The notes under the pieces were generated by a model. It saw only the letters and a list, made by a program, of their open reading frames with translations. It was not told where the DNA came from and made no database searches. A stretch of DNA of 64,000 bases, taken from assembly GCA_020744425.1 (NCBI GenBank), contig JAGMUV010000004.1, forward strand, positions 4,402,001-4,466,000, read 5' to 3'. A program made the position numbers and the translations under genes. This DNA comes from Dactylonectria macrodidyma (taxonomy: Eukaryota > Ascomycota > Sordariomycetes > Hypocreales > Nectriaceae). Below are positions 56,563 through 64,000 of this stretch, one piece after another (position 1 is the first letter of the stretch; each line of letters starts with the position of its first letter).

Positions 56563-57022
56563 GATCGAGTAGCGTAATGGGGGCAGGTTGACGAGGCTAA
56601 CGGCTGAGCCAAGGGCAGTTGAATGAAGGAATATGGGACTACACAAAAATGGTTGCCGCATTGAGTGAGATAGTTTTGCCCAAGCGTTGGAATAACGATC
56701 AGTTAAAGTAGATATCAACGATCAAACTGCCATCCTAGTTTGGGGTAATGGAAATGGTAATTGGGGACTCAGCTGGGGGGTTATCGGGCCGGCCGGCACG
56801 TCAACTGCGGGCTTAAATATGGGGTCAAAACCATTGGGGTATTGGTTTATAGCGGCGGTGCCCCAAGCTATAGAATGCCAAGTTGGGGTAAAAAAGGACA
56901 TCACCCAAATGAAAGAGTGGAACTCAGTTGCTTGATGGCGTGAAGACGCAAACACAAGGTTCATCATATACGTGAGTAAATAAGTTGATGACCGTCTACT
57001 TTGTATGGAGATCCAAAAAGAA
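56563..57022. other. Intergenic between dehydrogenase and lactonase-like pseudogene
   Basis: No gene seen. If the longer dehydrogenase start is used, 56563-56718 is coding. Confidence 0.5.
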
Positions 57023-58006
57023 CTACAACGATCCAGGGAAGAAGCTGCCCCGCTTTGCCGCTTGCTTCGCCCACCCGGCGTCATGAGCAAAAATGACTTC
57101 AACGCTTCTCAGGTCGTCCGGGTCTTCTACAGTGTCCCGAATGGCTGCAATCGTCTTTTCAGCCACCACCTTGTCCTTGTGAATGCATCAGATGGCACCA
57201 TTATACTCTCGGTCGATCCACGTGGCAATGTTCTTCTCTCCGCTCAAGATGCGCTCATCGTGGCACACATCGCCAGCTAGATAGACCTTGCTTCCGTCTT
57301 CCAGGCGGCAGAGAAGGTTGATGTGGCCCTCGAGGTGACCAAGAGCCGACACTATGTACACACCCCCATCGTTGAAGACATCCGCCACTGATTCGAAATG
57401 GCCCTTTCGCTGCCATGGCTTGGCAAAATGGCCGAGGAGCCGTTGGGTCTGAGGCTCAATGCAAATGCCATCCTCTTTGGAGGCGGTGTGCTTGGAAGAC
57501 TAGGTGAAAGGACCTCAATGTTTCTCTTCAGGTCAAGCATGCCCATCTCGAAATGGTTGTGGCTTCCAAGGCCGCTCGCTCTACCCTTCTCGATCAAATC
57601 AACCGCACCTGGTCCCACGATGTAGGTCGAGTAGGGGTAGTCGGACGGCGTGCCAACATGATCCCAGTGAAGATGACTGAAGACAACCATGTCGATGTGG
57701 TCATGCGTGAGGCCACCAGATGCGAGGGACGCCAGCGTATCATGCTCTCCCGAAAGTGGCTGTCGTGTCATGGCATGTTGGTAAATGGCTTTTAGATAGT
57801 CGCCAAGTTTCCGCCGGATGCCCAGGTCAAAAACAATTCGCGTCGTCTTTTGGGTCTCGCTGTATTTATGCTGAATCAGGAATGAAAGTGATGGCACTGT
57901 CTTCTGCGACAAAAGGGTCGTCGAGCGGTGTGACGAAGAACCGCTCAGGCAGGGTGAGACACCCGGCCGAGAGGACGTGGACTGGTGCAAAACCCTGGGA
58001 ATGCAT
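57023..58006 (-). pseudogene. Metallo-beta-lactamase-fold lactonase-like protein, broken
   Basis: Minus-strand pieces rebuild a lactonase-type metallo-beta-lactamase: GFAPVHVLSAGCLTLPERFF, then PSLSFLIQHKY, IVFDLGIRRKLGDYL, the zinc site VVFSHLHWDHVGTPSDYPYS, SALGHLEGHINLLCRLEDGS, VYLAGDVCHDERILSGEKNI and FAHDAGWAKQA. The His-x-His-x-Asp-His, second-His and bridging-Asp motifs are all kept. The frame is lost near 57912 (first block to second) and regained near 57478, a compensating pair of one-base shifts. A TGA at 57188-57190 then interrupts NGAI-stop-CIHKDK. Relatives open homoserine- or other gamma-lactones. Start taken at the ATG at 58006, which matches the family N terminus (MHSQGFAPVHVLSAG). 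Confidence 0.75.
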
Positions 58007-58460
58007 TGTGTTGTTGAATTCAATGAGAAGAACGAATCATAGAGAGTGAATGAGAAGGCATGTCTACTATCAAGAATCCGCATCAAATACCAAAGTCCTT
58101 GGGAAAGGGTTGACAAATGTGTAGAGGCTTGTGGAAGCGTCTTTGCCAGCACCGAGACTAGGTTCCCCAAAGCGGATCGAAATTACTCTTAGAGATTGAT
58201 AATCCCGGCCAAGATTCTCAAGTGCTGACAGTTCATATCAAGGTGGGGAGGTGAAGATCCCGAAGGTGTGGTGGTATGGTTGCAGCCTTGGAGAAGAAAA
58301 GAGTCTTGGCACACTCCCCACTAATCTGCCCCAGAGCCCGTGGAGATATAATTCGCATCACTGTATCAAAAACAGTATGTAATAAGCTCTATGTCCTCTA
58401 CTCTCCTAAAATAGCCTATTCTGAAATCAGCACAATAAGACTCAGTATTTCCACGCCAAG
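58007..58460. other. Divergent spacer between lactonase-like pseudogene and CMD-like gene
   Basis: Possible shared promoter of the two genes. A minus-strand frame runs through part of it but has no family features. Confidence 0.5.
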
Positions 58461-59041
58461 ATGTCTACCGAGAAGCGATTTGATAAGCTGCACACCGACA
58501 TGTTCGAGCTCGGGCTCCAGAACCGTCGAGAGGTGGTTGGAAATGCCTATGTCGACGCTGCCCTCAAAAACGGATCAAGTGAGTTCGCGTACCCCGGCCA
58601 GCAGCTTGTTACCGAGTAAGTCCTATCATCTCCGAGTCTGTTGCCGTTATTAAAGTCAGCTGATGATAGATGGTGTTGGGGTAATGTTTGGTCTCGGCCC
58701 GGCCTGGAGCGGAAGCAGCGCAGCCTTCTGAGTATGTGACGCGACATCCATCTAATGTGTGCTTGAAATGGGGTCTTAACGGTTGACTCATAGATATTGG
58801 CATGTTAATTGCCTTGAAAAGCTGGCCTGAACTAGGCATCCATGTCCGTGGTGCTCTGAACAACGGCCTGACCGAGGTAGAGATCCGCGAGTCTATCTTA
58901 CACGCCACCATCTACTGCGGAGTACCGGCAGGAGTAGAGGCGATGAAAGTAGCTGAGAGGACCATCAATGAGATGGTTTCCAAGGACGAGCATCAGAGGG
59001 AGCTTAATGGGCTTTTCATCAACAAATGGATTGACGCGTAA
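58461..59041 (+). CDS. Carboxymuconolactone decarboxylase (CMD)-family protein
   Basis: Exons 58461..58615, 58670..58731 and 58794..59041 encode 154 residues; introns of 54 and 62 nt have GTAAGT and GTATGT donors. The chain has [14 protein letters not shown], the core [20 protein letters not shown], the helix [20 protein letters not shown], and the signature [20 protein letters not shown] followed by GVEAMKVAE. This is the gamma-carboxymuconolactone decarboxylase layout; the His in [11 protein letters not shown] is a conserved family position. Classical members decarboxylate a lactone in the beta-ketoadipate route, while many fungal ones act on other small acids or in secondary metabolism. 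It lies next to a lactonase-like pseudogene. Confidence 0.9.
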
Positions 59042-59750
59042 CATAGCAATTCATCATGAAATTATGTGATGTTCTCCGTTCAAAGTATCACGTGGGGAGC
59101 CTGACCATGTAAAGAAAATTAGCAACAACTCCATAGTCCGTAAAGTCGAACCAGCCTAAATCAGCAGCCGAATTCAAAGGAGCACGGTAGCAAAATATGA
59201 TTTTGCTATGTTACACGCGGAGCAGCAAATCTCGTTTCATAGATGTCCACAATGCCTCCATAACATTCCACTGTACTAATCACTAGGTGGTGGGGTGAAT
59301 CCAATCTTCAAACTATCTCCTTGGCTTCCGGCATCACCCTGGTGGCTTGGTGCTCCAGACCGACTGCCAGCTTCACCCATGGACAGCCATGGCGGCCAAA
59401 GCTACCGTCTCCGCATTTTGGCTCTTAACATAACCAATAAACTGTGTCCCATAACAACTAGCTCTCCTAGAATCCCCCGCAATCTTCTCTAATTTAGAAA
59501 GATGACTTGTCGAGCCCACATAGCCCCGGATGTTCTCCCCATTTTCAGGGAACAAACACCCACTCCTTTGGAAACAGACGGGGAGTGTGTGGGGAGCAGG
59601 GTCTGGAGACAGCAACTTGAATGATTCTACACACTTTCTTGATATTGTACTTGACGCTCTTGTTCCATCCTGAAGGGGATATAAACCGTTTTGCTCGCGT
59701 GTCATGAGCTTCAGGACTCTAACATTATCACTTTTCTGTATCATTCAGCA
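59042..59750. other. Intergenic, no gene seen
   Basis: Promoter side of the sugar-porter pseudogene; nothing else identified. Confidence 0.5.
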
Positions 59751-61534
59751 ATGGCTCACAAAATTACATGATACAACTTCCTCGCCATCTTCTTTGTTGC
59801 CCTCGGGTCCTTTACCTATGGCTTTAACTCGGCAACTAGTGGCCCGGTGCTTGGTCTCGCATCCTTCTTGAACTACTTCAGCTTGAGCACGACTGGCCTG
59901 GATTCCACACAAGGCAACCATTTGATTGGAGGATTGTTGATACGTTGCAGGGTAATTATAGCACTCTCTTAATTTCCAAGAGCAAGTATTCTGATCTGGT
60001 GAATTAGCCAACAATTGTCTCTTTGCAGGCAGCGGGATCATTAGTTGCCTTTTGGTGCCCTGGCTGCTTGATGCTGCTGGACGTCGTACTGCCATTCAAA
60101 TCACTTCCCTGATTTGTGTCCTTTCCGCAGCTCCCCAAGCTGGATCTGTTCATACCGGCATGCTTCTCATCGGCCGTTTCCTTAAGGACATCGGCGTTGG
60201 CATGATGGACGTGGTTGTACCCATCTACCAATCAGAGATCTCGCCCGCCAACATCAGAGGCCGCATGGTTAGACCACCCGGCTTTCTTGTTGTCGTTAGC
60301 TATGCGAGATTCCTATAGCCCCATCATCTTGTCCATGATAAAAAAGGGCATCTTCTGATGAGCTGTTCTTGGCTTTGGCTGGATGGGCTGGTTATGGATG
60401 CTTCTTCATCACCAACCTAGCGCTTCAATGGCGACGATGCTTCGCATTCCAGATTATCGTCCCATTTCTTCTTCTAGTTGGCTCTCCTTGAATACCAGGA
60501 TCGCCCAGATGGCTGTGCAAGGTGGGAAACACGACCGCTGCCCGCCAAGTCCTCGAGAAACTTCACCCAGATAGTCAAGGAAACGGCCATTCGTTTGCTG
60601 ATAATGAACTACAGGGGATTTGTGCCCAGCTGGAGATGGATACCTGCGAAGCCACGTCTGAAGGATGGCGACAGGTCTTTTCCAAGAAGTCCTATCACGA
60701 GAGAATTCTCCATGGCTTCTTTTTTCAGCAAGACCAAGCGCCTCTATGTTTCATGACTCATACCTCGTATCTCAAAAGCCACGACATATTTCAGTCACTA
60801 ACCACATTATACAGGTACACCGCTCAGTCAACTAGTATTTTAGATATTAACAATTACCAAATTCTTCTCTACAACAGTCTGGGTTGACATAAATTAATCG
60901 TTCTCCTCTTTATAAGCATGTTACAACTCGCTAGCAGCCTTCATAAACTTCATTAACAGTCTAATCCTAGACCGTTAGAGACGAATCTGCATCGTAGTCA
61001 TCAGACTCATCAGCTGCTCGCTCTCCCTCTACAGATCCACCGCCACAGTTGCCAAGTTCGGGGGCACAAGTAACAAGATTAGCAACGGCTTCGGTATTTT
61101 CTTCCTGTATCTCTTTATCTTTTACTATAGCAGATAGCAGCAGTATAGATGCCTCCTCATACGTCTACTATGCTAAGATCTTCCTGACTTCGATTCGAGC
61201 CCACGGTGTCGGCATCAGTATATCTAGTCTGTTCATCATAACGCTTATCTACATGCAGACTACTTCGACGGCCTTTAAGAGCGTTAGGTGGAAGTTTTAC
61301 TTCATATTCATCATCTTGCCCTGGGTCGGCGCCCTTGTCATAAGCAAGTACTTTCCCGAGACGGCCGGGCTCTCACTGGCGGTTCTAGTTGGCGATGACA
61401 CGGCAGCTAGCCCCGCCAACTATGAGAATGTCAAGAAGCAGGTTGCAGATGAGAGAATCAATGTGATGCGCTCTCCCCTGAGCACCAAGGCGAGGGATGC
61501 TGGCGCGGAGCACGCTGAGATGCGTGGGCTGTAG
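59751..61534 (+). pseudogene. Sugar-porter MFS transporter, heavily broken
   Basis: Opens MAHKIT-stop-YNFLAIFFVALGSFTYGF, where TGA (59769-59771) stands for TGG. A likely intron (59952..60028, GTAATT...CAG) follows; near 60050 the frame shifts, then VPWLLDAAGRRTAIQITSL, LLIGRFLKDIGVGMMDVVVP and IYQSEISPANIRGRM show the sugar-porter signatures. LALQWRRCFAFQIIVPFLLL leads to VGSP-stop-IPGSPRWL, again TGA for TGG (60489-60491), and the cytosolic loop (NTTAARQVLEKLHPDSQGNG). Sequence at 60.8-61.1 kb is degenerate. The C terminus returns as SYVYYAKIFLTSIRAHGVG and KYFPETAGLSL, the family end motif. The protein would have imported a sugar or sugar acid. Confidence 0.8.
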
Positions 61535-62050
61535 GTGGCTCCATGGCAATTCGATGGATGGCACACCCATCCTGTTTAGTAGGTAGATTAGATTGAACCA
61601 AGCCCAGGGTCACATTTCTTACTTCTGAAGAGCCTCAGGTGCGTTACAGTGGGAAGAAATAGCAGAACTTGTAGACATTGTGATACTAGTATCTCGTGAA
61701 TCCATAACTGTATGGGTAGTGACGAGAATATTTTCTCCCCCAACGACGAGGGACAAAGAACCCCTCCCCCACATTCCACAATCATCTGTGATCCTTTTCC
61801 GTCCCCCTAGACCCATCTAGCTAAAGCTGCGTCTCTAACCGCTCCAGGCTAACTTACAATTACGTGGAGTTCGGTGCCAGCATCATCACGGAAGTAAAAG
61901 GACAGACTGACCCGGCTTGGGTTCATACCTCTCTCGCCCTTCAACACACACTCGTTACCGTTACCAGATCAAGGGCCCACTACCCCTAATTACATTAAAA
62001 TCGATCGATATCCAGCTAAAATACCTAGCCTGGTTGCATCATCGCTAACA
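61535..62050. other. Intergenic, no gene seen
   Basis: Promoter region of the dehydrogenase pseudogene; no further feature. Confidence 0.5.
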
Positions 62051-63160
62051 ATGCTGGCTGCCGTCGTGGAGCGGTTTGGCCAGCCGTACACGATGAATCT
62101 GATTCCGCGCCTGTAGCTGCCCAACGATCACGATATCCTCATCAAGGTCCTCGCAGCATTATACCGCCATACTGACGCAGTCTTTGCATCTGAAGCCTTG
62201 TCACAGGAACTGCCACGCATCGGATGCTACGAGTTTGCCGGTGAAGTCCTGGCTCTTGGCCCAGATGTATTAAGCAACCAAGGCATCGCAACCGGGGTCC
62301 GAGTTGGCGTTCCAGGCCGTGCGTATCATCCTTGCGGCACCTGTCACGAGTGCACACATCCTAGCCTGGATGAGATGCGATACTCTCCATATTGTCCATA
62401 TGCAGGCAACTTTGGGCTGACGCGAGACGGCGGCTATTAGTAGTACTGCCTTGTCAATAGTCGCCAAGTCGCTCCGTTGCCGGGAGGATTGTCCGCAACA
62501 CAGGCGACGCCGTTGATGTGTGCTGGATTGACAATCTGGGCAGCTTTGCATCACGACAAAGTGCAGAGTGTCGAGAGAGTGGCCATTATAGGTGCTGGAG
62601 GAGGTTTGGGACACCTCGGAGTGCAATTCGCCGCACGCATGGGCGGACAAATACTCGCCATCGATGCCAATGATCAATCTCTCGAGCTCGTACAGCGCAC
62701 CAAGAACAACTTGGGCTCGGCAGGGTCACGGGTACACGTGGCTGACGCCCGCAAGACAGGGACAGACGAGATGAGGCTCATGGGTCAAGAAGCAGGATCT
62801 GTGGCGCCGCCAACCGAGGTCGGCCAAGACGCGGTCATCCTACTTCCAGAGTCCCAAAGAGCCTTTGATATGGGCATGAAGCTGCTGAACAATCACGGGA
62901 CCATGGTCGTTGCGAGTTTCCCCAAGGAAAAACTCACTATCAGCGCCCACGATCTCGCGTTTCCAGATATCAGCGTGGTTGGAAGCCTAGTAGGGAGGAA
63001 TCACCAGTTGAGGGAAATGCTCGAATTTGCGATGCAGCACGGCGTGTCAGCCAAAATTAAGACATTTCCTTTCCATCAGCTCAACGAGTTGGTCAAGATG
63101 AATCACCAGGGAGTGGGAGGCAAGCTTGTTATTGATAGGACGCTAGAGGTACTTAGGTAG
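62051..63160 (+). pseudogene. Zinc-dependent alcohol dehydrogenase interrupted by three TAG codons
   Basis: One frame of 370 codons with no indel encodes a medium-chain zinc dehydrogenase: MLAAVVERFGQPYTMNLI, CYEFAGEVLALGPDV, the structural-zinc segment HPCGTCHECTHP...YSPYC, PLMCAGLTIWAALHH, the Rossmann motif VAIIGAGGGLGHLGVQFAAR, and FPDISVVGSLVGRN. TAG stops occur at 62114-62116 (PRL-stop-LPND), 62438-62440 and 62441-62443 (DGGY-stop-stop-YCLV). The usual catalytic-zinc Gly-His-Glu reads Cys-Tyr-Glu; His to Tyr is also a C-to-T change. Members oxidise primary or secondary alcohols with NAD. No intron is needed. It is the least damaged dead gene of the cluster. Confidence 0.85.
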
Positions 63161-63185
63161 AGAGCGCAAACGTCTTGAAAGGCAA

Positions 63186-64000
63186 TCATCCTAGAACATC
63201 CGCTACAATGGACAGTCCGGCACCAATCATGTGAACCAGTTCAAACACCTGGAAGCCCTTGAACGTCTCTGCCCAGATGCGTATAGTCGCTGCTGCCAAG
63301 CGTTGGATACGACGGGCATGATCCTGGCCGGCATCATCGAGGCCGTCAGCCCACTCCGTCTCACGCACGAGGCTGACGACCATGTTGACAAGCTTGTGCT
63401 CGTCGGGCCTCAAAGAATCAATTCCAGATGCCTCAACGTCGACGGAAAGTGCATGCAGCCAATGGGCGAGCAGAAAGGCGCATTCTAGGTTACAAAGGGA
63501 GTGTTGGATGCTCCAGTTGAGAGTCTGCGTGCGAGCTACAAAGGCAATGCCCACGCGGATGGGGACGCTTAGAGCGTGGATGCACTGCAAGACTGCGCGA
63601 TCGAGATGGGGCGATCGGTTGCAGACATGGGCTTTAACATTGGTAAATGCTTGGGCAATGTCCATGGGATCACGAGTCACCAGGTGGCGGCCCGGGCCAG
63701 TGTTTGCGTTGAGGCGGATATATACGAGGCGAAGCAGTGCTGTAGAGTTGAATCCAAGGGGCCCTTTGGGAGACGAAGGATCTAGCGTCGACTCATGGGT
63801 GGCCTCCCACGATTCTTGCCACGCTCGCAATGCCGCCTCCATGCTCTTGACAACATCCATGCCGAGAGAGCTCGTGGCGTCTGGCAGACAGGTTGTGGCA
63901 TTACGTACAAAGAAAACCTGCTGTAAGAAACCGTGGATCAGCACGTAGTTGCCAAAGGCAGAGACGGCTGCCTCGTGATGGATGGAGACTCCAGAGAGCA
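63186..64000 (-). CDS. Fungal transcription-factor-type regulatory domain, C-terminal part
   Basis: The frame runs in from the right edge (…SIHHEAAVSAFGNYVLIHGF LQQVFF) and stops at 63186, leaving about 270 residues without a DNA-binding motif. The helical content and the pieces ALRAWQESWEATHES, TALLRLVYIRLNAN, SVPIRVGIAFVARTQTLNWS, LECAFLLAHWLHALS and FKGFQVFELVHMIGAGL match the C-terminal regulatory part of C2H2 or Zn2Cys6 fungal regulators. The GTG at 63944 is an internal Val codon, not a start. Its position beside a run of catabolic genes makes it a candidate pathway regulator. Confidence 0.75.
   Translation of the reverse strand, partial: LSGVSIHHEAAVSAFGNYVLIHGFLQQVFFVRNATTCLPDATSSLGMDVVKSMEAALRAWQESWEATHESTLDPSSPKGPLGFNSTALLRLVYIRLNANTGPGRHLVTRDPMDIAQAFTNVKAHVCNRSPHLDRAVLQCIHALSVPIRVGIAFVARTQTLNWSIQHSLCNLECAFLLAHWLHALSVDVEASGIDSLRPDEHKLVNMVVSLVRETEWADGLDDAGQDHARRIQRLAAATIRIWAETFKGFQVFELVHMIGAGLSIVADVLG

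Noticed and set aside
63944..63946. GTG as the start of the regulator at the right edge
   Set aside because: The same frame stays open upstream to the window end with family-like sequence, so this is an internal Val.
1..64000. CRISPR array, rRNA or viral genes
   Set aside because: No regularly spaced repeats, no rRNA-like sequence and no recognisable viral gene were seen.

Overview
The window looks like nuclear DNA of a filamentous ascomycete (Pezizomycotina, most likely a Sordariomycete). The evidence is 46-77 nt GT-AG introns, fungal-only families (DUF6604, But2-type secreted protein, Zn2Cys6 regulators, RNase T1-type ribonuclease, GH17) and long AT-rich blocks whose decay resembles repeat-induced point mutation (RIP). 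Genus and species cannot be fixed from the sequence. Nothing bacterial or CRISPR-like was seen.

Left part, 1-37.4 kb, is an accessory gene landscape of normal base composition. It holds the 3' end of a Dal5-type MFS permease (1-632), a secreted FAD-linked oxidase (1.6-3.3 kb) and a ToxD/enoyl-reductase-like oxidoreductase (4.6-5.9 kb, minus). These are followed by a decayed MFS transporter (8.5-10.4 kb), a secreted But2-type protein (10.7-11.4 kb, minus), a protein with two DUF427 domains (13.1-14.0 kb), a decayed PI-PLC-X-type protein (14.1-15.9 kb) and a Cys-rich single-pass membrane protein (16.7-17.6 kb). Next come a small TIR element (19.3-19.5 kb), a cluster of TATGGA palindromes (19.8 kb), a 936-residue DUF6604 protein (20.1-23.0 kb, minus), a piggyBac-type transposase scrap (23.5-23.7 kb), a GH17 beta-1,3-glucanase (25.3-26.3 kb), a guanyl-specific ribonuclease gene with three short exons (27.7-28.2 kb, minus) and a broken STAND-type N-terminal domain (30.3 kb). 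It ends with a compact trio: FAD oxidoreductase (31.5-33.2 kb), Zn2Cys6 regulator (33.7-35.3 kb, minus) and secreted alpha/beta hydrolase (36.1-37.4 kb).

Middle part, 37.9-47.9 kb, is an AT-rich, stop-riddled transposon block. It contains a full-length RIP-damaged Copia LTR retrotransposon with two 209-bp LTRs, a TIR element of about 420 bp, and two non-coding LTR elements of about 500 bp (TRIM-like). Both TRIM-like elements carry a tRNA-like sequence just inside the 5' LTR. A second copy of the TIR element lies at 52.5-53.0 kb, in the opposite orientation. Between them, at 50.0-52.1 kb, is a five-exon gene for a coiled-coil protein with an unrecognised C-terminal beta-rich domain.

Right part, 55.5-64 kb, reads as a catabolic gene cluster that is partly dead. 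Hydroxyisobutyrate-dehydrogenase-like (intact), metallo-beta-lactamase/lactonase-like (broken), carboxymuconolactone-decarboxylase-like (intact), sugar-porter MFS (broken), zinc alcohol dehydrogenase (three TAG stops, otherwise open) and the C-terminal half of a fungal regulator lie side by side. The gene types suggest uptake, lactone opening and oxidation of an unknown carbon source; this is inference. A recurring theme is nonsense codons one C-to-T (or G-to-A) transition from a sense codon, in single-copy genes near the repeat block.
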